The notes under the pieces are model-generated. The model was not told where the DNA came from. It did not search any database and saw only the letters and a list, made by a program, of their open reading frames with translations. A stretch of 10,174 bases of DNA from an uncultured Clostridia bacterium (GTDB lineage: Bacteria; Bacillota; Clostridia; Oscillospirales; Oscillospiraceae). The stretch covers positions 1-10,174 of the forward strand of contig CALBGG010000084.1 of the NCBI GenBank assembly GCA_937893605.1, given 5' to 3'. Shown in pieces: positions 1 to 7,416 of this stretch; position 1 is the stretch's first letter; each line of letters opens with the position of its first letter. Made by a program: the position numbers and the translations under genes.

Positions 1-2
1 AA

Positions 3-281
3 GGGCGGTGCAACATAGGGAAAAGCCGCCCTGTAAAAAGTCTTTTGCCCCGTGGCGGCGTTAAAAATGCTCGAAATATATCGCCATTATTCCTGCGCTT
101 TTTGCCTTGCCACAGAACAAAATTCAATTTTACAGGGTGCATCGCAGTTTTGAGCGTGATATTTTTTGCTCAGGCAAAATAACAAAATCTCGGTAATACT
201 TTGTGTATTACCGAGATTTTTTATGAAGTATGGGCGGAAAAGAGCCGCTCAAAACCGGCTTATCCCTATGTTGCACCGCCC
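3..281. repeat. Structured intergenic element with 26-base terminal inverted repeats
   Basis: Bases 3-28 are the reverse complement of 256-281 with one mismatch (25 of 26 pairs); the outer arm begins GGGCGGTGCAACATAGGGA. Immediately inside, 29-38 (CCCTGTAAAA) pairs with 128-137, and 147-156 (GTTTTGAGCG) pairs with 246-255. Neither leaves an unpaired base next to the outer stem, so the whole stretch can fold as a three-way junction with a 9-base linker at 138-146. The second branch encloses the terminator-like hairpin at 184-220. Weaker pairings inside the first branch include 43-47/118-122 and 52-56/109-113. I see no plausible gene here. The architecture fits a miniature inverted-repeat element (MITE-like) or a structured RNA lying in the 3' region of the AEC-transporter operon. 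The pairing is read directly; the class is inference. Confidence 0.75.
184..222. terminator. Bidirectional rho-independent terminator hairpin
   Basis: Bases 184-199 pair perfectly with 205-220 (16 base pairs, core TCTCGGTAATAC) around the loop TTTGT. The plus-strand copy ends in six T residues. The minus-strand copy ends in four T residues, so it can also stop transcripts leaving the AEC gene, whose stop lies about 80 bases away. It sits inside the larger inverted-repeat element, so it may be part of that element rather than a dedicated operon terminator. Confidence 0.8.
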
Positions 282-299
282 AATGGTGGGGTGAATTTT

Positions 300-1229
300 T
301 TACACTATATTCAGGCCAAGAAGTGATATGAGCAGCGGTATGGTAAACATAGAAAGCACCGTGCCGACGAAGATCGTCTCCGAGGCTTCCACGCCGTCGC
401 GTCCGTAGTCCATCCCGAGTATGGCGCACACGACTGCCGGCGGGCATGCTGCAAGAATGACGATAGAGCCGAGCGTAACGATATCCGTTATAAATAACCG
501 CAGCACAAACCATACGGCTACAGGCGCAGCAACAAGGCGCATGAAATTCATGCCGTAAATGCGCGGGTGGATGAATGCGTCCTTTATCGAGACATGCCCA
601 AGCGACAGGCCGATGCACATCATCGAAAGCGGGATACAGGCATCGGAAAGCATTCCCGCAACGTCCTCGACTATCAGAGGCATCGGTATCTCAAGCACAA
701 AGATCACCGTTGCAATAACGGTAGCTATCATCGGTACGTTTATCATGCTCTTCAGGCTTATCTTTTTCCTTGTATCGCTGCCGCTCTGAAGAAACATCAC
801 ACCGGCCGTGTACAGCATAATATTAAACGGTATGTTGCCGAGGGAGGCAAAGAATACTGCACTCTCGCCGTAGACCGCGGCTATAACCGGCACGCCCATA
901 AATCCGAGGTTTGAAAAGCTGGTGACAAGGCGGTACATGCCCTTGTCACCGTCCTTAATACGCATGGCGGCGGGAGTTATGTATCCTACGGCAAGGCAGA
1001 TAAGCTGCGTGATCGCAAGCATGCCTATTCCGAAAAGCATGTCTCCCTTGGTCATGTCAAGGTCTTTGTTTATTACAGACGAAAGTATCATGCCGGCCAG
1101 AAACACATTCATGACCAATTTGCTCAGACTCTTGTTGAACTCCGGGCCTACGAGCTTTATTTTTGCGCACATATATCCAAGCGCCAGGATGATTACAAGC
1201 AGCGCCATTTTTTCAAATATAATAAGCAT
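300..1229 (-). CDS. AEC (auxin efflux carrier) family transporter
   Basis: This is a 309-residue integral membrane protein of the AEC family, whose bacterial members export or exchange small organic acids such as malate and malonate, or amino acids; the substrate cannot be read here. About ten hydrophobic segments are visible in two halves. Family-type motifs are the helix break around residues 105-114 (SNLGFMGVP), the PLSMMCIGLSLG stretch near 200-211, and the C-terminal half-repeat with CPP at 262-264 and a GTVLSMFTIP ending near 289-298. Length is normal for the family. The ATG at 1229 is preceded by AAGGA (1243-1239) with 9 bases of spacing. It starts only 17 bases after the mgtE stop, so it is almost certainly the last gene of the ahcY-mgtE operon. 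Why an organic-acid type permease sits with these two genes is unclear. Confidence 0.9.
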   Translation of the reverse strand: MLIIFEKMALLVIILALGYMCAKIKLVGPEFNKSLSKLVMNVFLAGMILSSVINKDLDMTKGDMLFGIGMLAITQLICLAVGYITPAAMRIKDGDKGMYRLVTSFSNLGFMGVPVIAAVYGESAVFFASLGNIPFNIMLYTAGVMFLQSGSDTRKKISLKSMINVPMIATVIATVIFVLEIPMPLIVEDVAGMLSDACIPLSMMCIGLSLGHVSIKDAFIHPRIYGMNFMRLVAAPVAVWFVLRLFITDIVTLGSIVILAACPPAVVCAILGMDYGRDGVEASETIFVGTVLSMFTIPLLISLLGLNIV

Positions 1230-1246
1230 TTTCGGTATTCCTTAAG

Positions 1247-2647
1247 CTAAAAACTGATCATGAGTTTGGCTATCTCAAAGTAGATGAGAAGCGAGACTGC
1301 GTCGGTGATCGTGGATATAAGGGGGTTTGCCATGACTGCCGGGTCAACACCCAGCTTCTCGGCGGCTATCGGCAGCACGCTGCCGACGACCTTTGCAAAC
1401 ATGACAATGAACACAATGGCAAGGCTGACAACTGCGGCAACGGTCAGCGTTACGCCGTCGTTATTCAAAAGCATCCTGTCCACCATCAGCATTTTAACGA
1501 AATTGACAGCCGCGAGCGTTACGCCGCAGAGTATTGCTACTCTGAATTCTTTCCATATTACCCTGCCGACATCCTCGGGCTCGGTATCGCCCAGGGAGAT
1601 GCTTCGTATGACGGCGGTAGAAGCCTGAGCGCCGGAGTTTCCGCCCGTGCCCATCAGCATGGGGATAAAGCCTATGAGCACAGCCTGCACGGCAAGCGCA
1701 TCCTCGAAGGAGTTAATTATCATGCTCGTAAACGTTGCCGAGAGCATGAGGAACATAAGCCACGGAACGCGGCGCTTCCACATATCCAAGGCGCTTGTGC
1801 GCGAATATGGCTTATCCGAAGGCGTCATTGCGGCCATGATCTCGAAGTCCTCGGTTGCCTCGGCTTCCATGACGTCGATGACGTCGTCGACGGTGACGAT
1901 GCCGACGAGGCGGCCTTCCTTATCGACGACGGGCAGAGCCATGAGGTCATAGTCGGAGATCTTCTCGGCCGCCTCCTCCTGGTCGTCGTGCGTCATGCAA
2001 AACACGATATTCGTATCCATTATATCCTCGATGACCGTCTCATCGTCGGACAGCAGCAGATCCTTTACAGACAGAACACCCTCGAGCTTACGGTCGGCAG
2101 ATGTGACAAAGCAGGTGTAGATAGTCTCCTTATCCTCGCCTATTCTGCGTATGCGCGCGATGGATTCGCGCACGTTCATGTATTTTTTAAGATCCACGAA
2201 CTCGGCTGTCATTATGCTTCCTGCCGAGTTTTCCGGGTAGTTGAGATACTGGTTTATAAGCCGGCGTGTCTCGGGAGTCGCCGTGCGCATGACACGCTTT
2301 ACGACGTTGGCCGGAAGCTCCTCCATCATGTCAACAGCGTCGTCGACATACAGCTCTTCGATGATCGCCGACAGCTCGGAGTCTGTGATGGAGTTTATTA
2401 TCTGTTCCTGCTCGGGTGAATCGAAATTTGCGAAAACGTCGGCCGCCATCTGCTTGGAAAGGAGCCTGAACACCATCGGCATGCGGTTATCGCCGATCTC
2501 GGACAGAAACTCCGCCACGTCGAACTCATTCATGTCCTCAAGGCGGAGCTGAAGCTCCTTCATTCGCCGTTCGTCAAGAAGCTGCATGAGCTCGTCGGCC
2601 TGCTTTGTTCGCTTTGCCTCAAAGTCCATATTCTCCGTGTTATCCAT
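1247..2647 (-). CDS. mgtE: Magnesium transporter MgtE
   Basis: This is a 466-residue MgtE-type Mg2+ channel of the inner membrane. Domains in order are an acidic N-terminal superhelical domain (about residues 15-135), two CBS domains (about 140-200 and 205-262) that sense cytosolic Mg2+ and gate the pore, a connecting helix, and a five-helix membrane domain (about 292-466). The signature GTGGNSGAQ lies at 333-341, and the conserved pore Asp is D449 in the TITDAVSLLIYF stretch. The start at 2647 is chosen because AGGAGG at 2660-2655 lies 7 bases upstream; an in-frame ATG at 2665 would lie upstream of that ribosome binding site. No M-box riboswitch fits in the 40-base gap after ahcY, so control of Mg2+ transport is probably at the protein level through the CBS/N domains. 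The family call is secure. Confidence 0.96.
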   Translation of the reverse strand: MDNTENMDFEAKRTKQADELMQLLDERRMKELQLRLEDMNEFDVAEFLSEIGDNRMPMVFRLLSKQMAADVFANFDSPEQEQIINSITDSELSAIIEELYVDDAVDMMEELPANVVKRVMRTATPETRRLINQYLNYPENSAGSIMTAEFVDLKKYMNVRESIARIRRIGEDKETIYTCFVTSADRKLEGVLSVKDLLLSDDETVIEDIMDTNIVFCMTHDDQEEAAEKISDYDLMALPVVDKEGRLVGIVTVDDVIDVMEAEATEDFEIMAAMTPSDKPYSRTSALDMWKRRVPWLMFLMLSATFTSMIINSFEDALAVQAVLIGFIPMLMGTGGNSGAQASTAVIRSISLGDTEPEDVGRVIWKEFRVAILCGVTLAAVNFVKMLMVDRMLLNNDGVTLTVAAVVSLAIVFIVMFAKVVGSVLPIAAEKLGVDPAVMANPLISTITDAVSLLIYFEIAKLMISF

Positions 2648-2687
2648 AGTGCAGCCTCCTTTCATACCTTAACAAAGTATTCTAAGC

Positions 2688-3923
2688 TTACTTTCCGAGA
2701 TATTCGGCCTGAGCCGGGCTGAGAGAGTCAATACCGACGCCCATGGCTTCAAGCTTGCATCTTGCAACCTCGTAATCAATCTCGCGCGGAACGGAAACGA
2801 CGTCGGCGTCAAGCTTACCGCGATTGTCGGCAAGATATTTTGCCGACAGTGCCTGGATAGCGAAGCTCATGTCCATGATCTCGGCCGGATGGCCGTCCGC
2901 CGCGGCGAGGTTTACGAGCCTGCCCTCTGCGATGGTAAAAAGCGTTTTACCGTCGGGCATGACATAGCCCTGTATATTATGGCGCGCTTCGTATTTTTTA
3001 ACAGCCATTTTCTCGAGCGCTTCCATATCGACCTCGACGTTGAAGTGACCGGCGTTGCTGAGTATCACTCCGTCCTTCATAAGGGGAAAATGCTCGGCTG
3101 TTATGATATCTCTGCCGCCGGTTACGGTGCAGAAAATATCGCCTATCTTCGCGGCTTCTGCCATGGGCATGACCTCGTATCCGTCCATAACAGCCTCGAG
3201 TGCGCGGATGGGGTCTGTTTCGGTCACGATGACCTTCGCGCCAAGTCCTTTTGCTCTGAGCGATACGCCCTTGCCGCACCAGCCGTAGCCGGATATGACA
3301 ACGTATTTGCCGGCAATAATGAGGTTCGTCGTGCGGCAGATACCGTCCCACACGCTTTGGCCCGTGCCGTAGCGGTTATCAAACATATGCTTGCAGTCGG
3401 CATCGTTTACCATGACCATCGGAAAGCGCAGAGCGCCGGCAGCGGACATTATGCGCAGGCGGTTTATGCCGGTCGTTGTCTCCTCGCAGCCGCCGATGAC
3501 GCCGGGAATGAGATCCGAAAACTCCTCGTGCATAAGGTGAACAAGGTCTCCGCCGTCATCAATTATTATATTGGGGCCTATCTTAAGCACCTCGCGCAGG
3601 CAGTCCTCATACTGCTTTTCCGTGCAGCCGTACTCGGCAAAAACGTTCATGCCGCCGGCAGCCAAAGCCGCGGCGACGTCATCCTGCGTGGAAAGAGGAT
3701 TTGAACCCGTGACGTACATTTCCGCTCCGCCGAGCTCCATAACGCGGCAGAGATACGCTGTCTTTGCCTCAAGGTGGACAGACAGCGCAACCTTAAGTCC
3801 CTTAAAGGGCTTTTCCTCTGCAAAGCGGCGGCCGATACCGCGCAGCACCGGCATGTTGCGCTCGACCCATTTTATTTTCATCTCGCCCGAAGGCGCAAGG
3901 CTTATATCTTTAATAATGCTCAT
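2688..3923 (-). CDS. ahcY: S-adenosylhomocysteine hydrolase (adenosylhomocysteinase)
   Basis: This cytosolic NAD-dependent enzyme cleaves S-adenosylhomocysteine to adenosine and homocysteine, removing the inhibitory by-product of SAM-dependent methylation. Visible family residues are H50, the DDGGDLVH substrate loop (122-129), E148 in CEETTTG, K178, D182 and N183 in the catalytic segment, the NAD-binding GYGWCGKG (212-219), H293 in NAGHFNVEVD, and H345 in GHPAEIM. At 411 residues it is the short type seen in archaea, Thermotoga and many anaerobes. It lacks the roughly 40-residue insert and the C-terminal Lys/Tyr tail (ends AEYLGK) of the long bacterial/eukaryotic type. The start at 3923 is preceded by AAGGGGG about 7 bases upstream; the in-frame ATG at 3950 lies before that site. 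The predicted leader is only about 32 bases, too short for an SAH riboswitch. It is first in a probable operon with mgtE and the AEC gene. Confidence 0.96.
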   Translation of the reverse strand: MSIIKDISLAPSGEMKIKWVERNMPVLRGIGRRFAEEKPFKGLKVALSVHLEAKTAYLCRVMELGGAEMYVTGSNPLSTQDDVAAALAAGGMNVFAEYGCTEKQYEDCLREVLKIGPNIIIDDGGDLVHLMHEEFSDLIPGVIGGCEETTTGINRLRIMSAAGALRFPMVMVNDADCKHMFDNRYGTGQSVWDGICRTTNLIIAGKYVVISGYGWCGKGVSLRAKGLGAKVIVTETDPIRALEAVMDGYEVMPMAEAAKIGDIFCTVTGGRDIITAEHFPLMKDGVILSNAGHFNVEVDMEALEKMAVKKYEARHNIQGYVMPDGKTLFTIAEGRLVNLAAADGHPAEIMDMSFAIQALSAKYLADNRGKLDADVVSVPREIDYEVARCKLEAMGVGIDSLSPAQAEYLGK

Positions 3924-3961
3924 AAATTGACCCCCTTTTTCACAAAACAATTTATTTTAAC

Positions 3962-3990
3962 ACTATAATTTAATATCCGCAAGTGTTGAA
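3962..3990 (-). promoter_or_regulatory. Sigma-A type promoter of the ahcY-mgtE-AEC operon
   Basis: On the minus strand TTCAAC (3990-3985) is followed after exactly 17 bases by TATAGT (3967-3962). Predicted transcription start is near 3955, about 32 bases before the ahcY start codon. Its -35 box lies on top of the -35 box of the opposite promoter. This is a sequence match to the consensus, not a measured start. Confidence 0.6.
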
Positions 3991-4014
3991 CGGCCATGTC
4001 GCACATGATATAAT
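3986..4014 (+). promoter_or_regulatory. Sigma-A type promoter of the SPFH/zinc-ribbon/TPM operon
   Basis: TTGAAC (3986-3991), a 17-base spacer and a perfect TATAAT (4009-4014) with an upstream TGN extension at 4006-4008. Predicted start is near 4021. This rules out any start codon upstream of it for the SPFH gene and supports the ATG at 4082. Confidence 0.75.
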
Positions 4015-4025
4015 TTACACAATTG

Positions 4026-4039
4026 CAGTCGAACGACTG
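4026..4039. promoter_or_regulatory. Short palindrome just after the predicted transcription start
   Basis: CAGTCG-AA-CGACTG is an inverted repeat at about +6 to +19 of the SPFH operon transcript. It could be an operator for a repressor or a small 5' hairpin (stem CAGTC/GACTG, loop GAAC) that stabilises the leader. No cognate regulator is recognisable, so the role is inference. Confidence 0.4.
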
Positions 4040-4081
4040 TACACAAAGACAAAAATCACGTTTTTGAAAGGAATAAACACT

Positions 4082-5311
4082 ATGGGACTCATAAGAGCCG
4101 GTGCAGGCGCGCTTGGCGGAACGATGGCCGACCAGTGGAAGGAGTTTTTCTGCTGCGACGCGATCGATAAGGATACGCTCGTCGTCAAGGGCGTAAAGCG
4201 CATCACCTCGCGCTCGTCAAACACCGGAGGAAACGACAACATCATTTCAAACGGCTCCGGCATTGCCGTTGCCGACGGTCAGTGCATGATAATCGTCGAG
4301 CAGGGCAAGGTCGTCGAGGTCTGCGCCGAGCCCGGCGAATTTACCTACGAAACCTCAACCGAGCCGAGCATTTTCGCCGGTTCCCTCGGAAAGGCGATAC
4401 TTGACACTTTCAAGACTGTCGGCAAGCGCTTCACCTACGGCGGAGATACCGGCAAGGATCAGCGCGTTTACTACTTTAACACCAAGGAGATCGTCGACAA
4501 CAAGTTCGGAACGGCTACCCCTATCCCTTTCCGCGTCGTTGACAGCCGCATAGGACTTGATCTCGACACGGGCATAAGATGCAACGGCGTTTATTCCTAC
4601 AAGATAACAAACCCGCTGCTGTTTTACACCAATGTCTGCGGCAATGTCGAGCGGGACTATGAGCGCTCGGAGATAGACTCGCAGCTCAAGACCGAATTCG
4701 TAAGCGCGCTTCAGCCCGCGTTTTCCAGACTCTCGGACATGGAGATGCGCCCTAACCAGATCCCGGCTCACACAATGGAGCTGTGCGACCTTATGAACGA
4801 AACGCTCACGAAAAAATGGTCGGAGGCACGCGGCATAAGCGTTGTTTCCATCGCGATGAACCCCGTCAGCATCCCCGATGAGGACGCGCAGTCCATAAAG
4901 GAGCTCCAGCGCGCGGCGGCGCTTTCAAATCCCGGCCTCGCGGCGGGCGCTCTCACCGACGCTCAGGCCGACGCGATGCGCACCGCAGCCGGAAACACCG
5001 GCGGAGCGATGGCGGGCTTCATGGGCATGGGCATGGCGGCAAACGCGGGCGGCGTGAACGCTCAGACGCTGTACGGAATGGCGGCCGAGCAGAAAGCGGC
5101 TGCCGCTCCAAAGCCGGACGCGAACGCGTGGACCTGCTCCTGCGGCGCGGTGAACAAGGGCAAATTCTGCTCCGAGTGCGGCAAGCCCAAGCCCGCCGGC
5201 GCTCCCAAGTATAAGTGCGATAAATGCGGCTGGGAGCCCGAGGATCCCGCGCATCCGCCGAAATTCTGCCCCGAATGCGGTGATCCGTTTAACGATTCCG
5301 ACCGTGTTTGA
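4082..5311 (+). CDS. SPFH-domain protein with two C-terminal zinc ribbons (YdjI-like)
   Basis: This 409-residue protein resembles the bacterial SPFH/'virion core protein'-like family that includes B. subtilis YdjI, which belongs to the Psp-type envelope-stress module and assembles at the membrane through partner proteins. Residues about 25-265 form the SPFH (band 7) domain, with family-like stretches such as GIAVADGQCMIIVEQGKVVEV and ATPIPFRVVD. A helical Ala/Gln/Gly/Met-rich linker follows (about 268-345). Two zinc ribbons close the protein: C352/C354 with C363/C366, and C379/C382 with C396/C399. No membrane segment is visible, so membrane contact would need partners, probably the next two genes. 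The start at 4082 has GAAAGGA at 4066-4072, and an upstream in-frame start at 3983 would precede the promoter. Its stop overlaps the next start by one base. Confidence 0.88.
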   Translation: MGLIRAGAGALGGTMADQWKEFFCCDAIDKDTLVVKGVKRITSRSSNTGGNDNIISNGSGIAVADGQCMIIVEQGKVVEVCAEPGEFTYETSTEPSIFAGSLGKAILDTFKTVGKRFTYGGDTGKDQRVYYFNTKEIVDNKFGTATPIPFRVVDSRIGLDLDTGIRCNGVYSYKITNPLLFYTNVCGNVERDYERSEIDSQLKTEFVSALQPAFSRLSDMEMRPNQIPAHTMELCDLMNETLTKKWSEARGISVVSIAMNPVSIPDEDAQSIKELQRAAALSNPGLAAGALTDAQADAMRTAAGNTGGAMAGFMGMGMAANAGGVNAQTLYGMAAEQKAAAAPKPDANAWTCSCGAVNKGKFCSECGKPKPAGAPKYKCDKCGWEPEDPAHPPKFCPECGDPFNDSDRV

Positions 5312-6405
5312 TGCCTATGGAAACAGAAAGCATACTTCAATATAAATGTCCCTGCTGCGGCGGATTTATCACCTATGATATCCGCTCAAGCAAGCTCAAA
5401 TGCCCCTACTGCGATACTGAGTTTGACCTTGAAACGCTCAAATGCTACGATGAGGAGCTTAAAAATGACAAGTCCGACGATATGAACTGGACATCAGAGG
5501 ACGATAAGGGGCATTTTAACGATGACTCCGACGGAATGGGAGTTTATGTCTGCCGAACCTGCGGCGGGGAGATCATCGCCGACGATACCGCTTCGGCAAC
5601 CAGCTGTCCGTTCTGTGGCAACCCCGTCATCTTTAAGTCCAGGCTCTCGGGCGAATTAAAGCCTGACTACATAATTCCGTTCAAGCTCGACAAAAAGGCC
5701 GCCAAGGAAGCTCTCAAAAAGCACATGAGCGGCAAAAAGCTCCTGCCCAAGGTATTCAAAAGTGAAAATCACATCGACGAGGTCAAGGGTATATACGTCC
5801 CGTTTTGGCTTTTTGATACGGATGCCGACGCAGAAGCAAGATACCGTGCGACTAAAACGCGCTTCTGGTCGGACGGGGATTACGACTACATCGAAACGAG
5901 CCACTTCAGCCTTCTGCGCAGCGGCAGTATGGGCTTTGACCGCATACCGGTCGACGGCTCGAGGAAAATGCCGGACGATCTTATGGAATCTCTCGAGCCC
6001 TTTGATTTCAGCGAGGCCGTTGATTTCCAAACCGCGTATCTATCGGGCTATCTTGCTGACAAGTACGATGTCTCGGCAGACGAGTGCAACAAAAGAGCAA
6101 ACGAGCGAGTAAAGCGCAGCTCGGATATAGCTTTGCGCAGCACGGTGGTCGGCTACGACTCCGTCATTCCCGAGAATATAGCGGTGCAGTTTTCAGGAGG
6201 GAAAAAGCACTACGTACTCTACCCAGTGTGGCTTCTCAACACCACCTGGAGCGGAAATAAATACACCTTTGCCATGAACGGTCAGACCGGCAAATTTGTC
6301 GGCGATCTGCCGATAGACAAGAGTACTTACCGGAAATACTTCGGCGGCATATTTGCGGCTGGCTCGATCATAGCCTACGCCGTCGAGCTTCTGCTGTTTC
6401 ATTGA
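5311..6405 (+). CDS. Double zinc-ribbon protein with C-terminal membrane anchor (YdjG-like)
   Basis: This 364-residue protein begins with two TFIIB/RPA12-like zinc ribbons: C13/C16 with C31/C34, and C81/C84 with C99/C102, separated by an acidic linker. A long domain follows (about 110-335) with the family-like stretches DYIIPFKLDKKAA and GIYVPFWLFD. The very C-terminus (about 343-364) is a hydrophobic helix that ends one residue before the stop, so it is a tail-anchored membrane protein with most of its mass probably in the cytoplasm. It matches B. subtilis YdjG in layout. Translation probably starts at ATG 5311, whose A is the last base of the upstream stop (TGATG). No Shine-Dalgarno is visible, so coupling by termination-reinitiation is likely; ATG 5317 is the alternative. 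It probably anchors the SPFH partner at the membrane (inference from context). Confidence 0.85.
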   Translation: MPMETESILQYKCPCCGGFITYDIRSSKLKCPYCDTEFDLETLKCYDEELKNDKSDDMNWTSEDDKGHFNDDSDGMGVYVCRTCGGEIIADDTASATSCPFCGNPVIFKSRLSGELKPDYIIPFKLDKKAAKEALKKHMSGKKLLPKVFKSENHIDEVKGIYVPFWLFDTDADAEARYRATKTRFWSDGDYDYIETSHFSLLRSGSMGFDRIPVDGSRKMPDDLMESLEPFDFSEAVDFQTAYLSGYLADKYDVSADECNKRANERVKRSSDIALRSTVVGYDSVIPENIAVQFSGGKKHYVLYPVWLLNTTWSGNKYTFAMNGQTGKFVGDLPIDKSTYRKYFGGIFAAGSIIAYAVELLLFH

Positions 6406-6416
6406 GGAGGCGAGGC

Positions 6417-7289
6417 ATGAACAAGAAATTCTTATCCGTTCTTCTCGCTCTCATTCTCTGCATTATGCTCATTCCGGCAGTTTTGGCCGACAGCTCCAAA
6501 AGCGTCGTTTACGATCAGGAGAAGCTGTTCGGCGATGCGGACACCGATATGCTAAACGCAAAGCTTGCAGAGCTGTACAGCACATATAATGTCGATGTCG
6601 CCATCGTCACCGAGCCCTCGCTCGACGGAAAGACCGCGCAGGAATATGCCGACGATTTTTACGATGAATACGGCATCGGCCGGGGCGATACCAAGGGCGG
6701 CATACTGCTCTTGGTAAGCTCCGCCGAGCGGCAGTGGGCAATATCCACCGCAGGCTACGGCATATATGCCTTCACAGACAGCGATCTGGAGTATATTTCT
6801 GACAATTTTCTGCCATACCTCTCCGACGGCGACTGGTACGGCGCATGCACAAGCTTTATAGCCGACTGCGGCCCCTGCCTCGTTGCGGCGGAGAACGACG
6901 AGCAGCCTTATGACCCCGATGATTTTGATAATGACTACGACGATAACTATGAGCCCATCGCATCAGACGGCTGGTTCAGCATCGCCCGGCTCGGAATGGC
7001 GCTCATTATCGGACTTATCGCGGCGTTCATCGGCACGAGCGTCATGAAAAGCGGCATGAAGTCGGTATCCATGCGCGAATCGGCCGCCGACTACCTGCGT
7101 GCGGGCAGCTTCAAGCCCGGCAGGCAGCAGGATCTTTTCCTGTATCACACCGTCGCCATGACTGCTCGTCCGAAGAACAACGATAGCGACGGCGGGCATC
7201 ACGGCGGCTTTGGCTCAGGCGGCGGCTTCAGCGGCACGCATGCCTCACGCGGCGGCGCTACCCACGGCGGCAGAAGCGGATCATTCTGA
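6417..7289 (+). CDS. TPM-domain membrane protein (YdjH/YgcG-like)
   Basis: This 290-residue protein has a signal peptide (about 1-24, likely cut after AVLA), then an extracytoplasmic TPM domain (DUF477, about 30-158). Family-like stretches are DVAIVTEPSL, KGGILLLVS and WAISTAGYG. A very acidic Asp/Tyr/Asn linker (about 163-184), one transmembrane helix (about 187-208) and a cytoplasmic tail ending in a Gly/His/Ser-rich low-complexity segment follow. The TPM fold is known from photosystem II assembly factor TLP18.3/Psb27-associated proteins and from YdjH of the B. subtilis psp operon. The start ATG 6417 has AGGAGG at 6405-6410, which overlaps the stop of the zinc-ribbon gene. It is the last gene of the module, and a terminator follows 18 bases later. 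The signal peptide plus single helix places the TPM domain outside the cell. Confidence 0.87.
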   Translation: MNKKFLSVLLALILCIMLIPAVLADSSKSVVYDQEKLFGDADTDMLNAKLAELYSTYNVDVAIVTEPSLDGKTAQEYADDFYDEYGIGRGDTKGGILLLVSSAERQWAISTAGYGIYAFTDSDLEYISDNFLPYLSDGDWYGACTSFIADCGPCLVAAENDEQPYDPDDFDNDYDDNYEPIASDGWFSIARLGMALIIGLIAAFIGTSVMKSGMKSVSMRESAADYLRAGSFKPGRQQDLFLYHTVAMTARPKNNDSDGGHHGGFGSGGGFSGTHASRGGATHGGRSGSF

Positions 7290-7307
7290 TTGCAAATTAT
7301 GCATCGC

Positions 7308-7342
7308 AAAAACCGAGGTCATGGAAAACGACCTCGGTTTTT
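7308..7342. terminator. Rho-independent terminator of the SPFH/TPM operon
   Basis: Bases 7308-7320 (AAAAACCGAGGTC) pair perfectly with 7330-7342 around a 9-base loop, giving 13 base pairs and a T5 tail on the plus strand, plus a T5 tail on the minus strand. It lies 18 bases after the TPM gene stop. Confidence 0.88.
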
Positions 7343-7379
7343 CGGAATATATGCAATTTTTTTAACATTTGTTTCTGCC

Positions 7380-7395
7380 TGTAGAATTTACTACA
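7380..7395. promoter_or_regulatory. CRP/FNR-like palindrome upstream of the ACS-like gene
   Basis: TGTAG-AATTTA-CTACA is a perfect 5-6-5 inverted repeat, the same geometry as CRP-family sites (TGTGA-N6-TCACA). Its centre (7387.5) is 41.5 bases before the start predicted from the TATAAT at 7417, which is the classic class II activator position. A second short inverted repeat, CACG-N9-CGTG (7394-7397/7407-7410), lies just downstream. Identity of the regulator is inference; none is encoded in the window. Confidence 0.5.
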
Positions 7396-7416
7396 CGTTT
7401 TATCTGCGTGACCGTC

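Noticed and set aside
208..618. Minus-strand open frame (136 codons) at the left end
   Set aside because: It overlaps the AEC gene and the structured element in another frame, and its composition (Cys/His/Arg-rich) looks like a frame shadow.
2648..2687. M-box Mg2+ riboswitch before mgtE
   Set aside because: The ahcY-mgtE gap is only 40 bases and holds just the ribosome binding site.
2889..3704. Long open frame (271 codons) antisense to ahcY
   Set aside because: It mirrors the strongly conserved SAH hydrolase gene, shows no recognisable domain, and has no ribosome binding site or promoter; it is a shadow of codon bias.
3924..3960. SAH riboswitch upstream of ahcY
   Set aside because: The predicted leader is about 32 bases and contains no structured stem, too short for the known aptamer.
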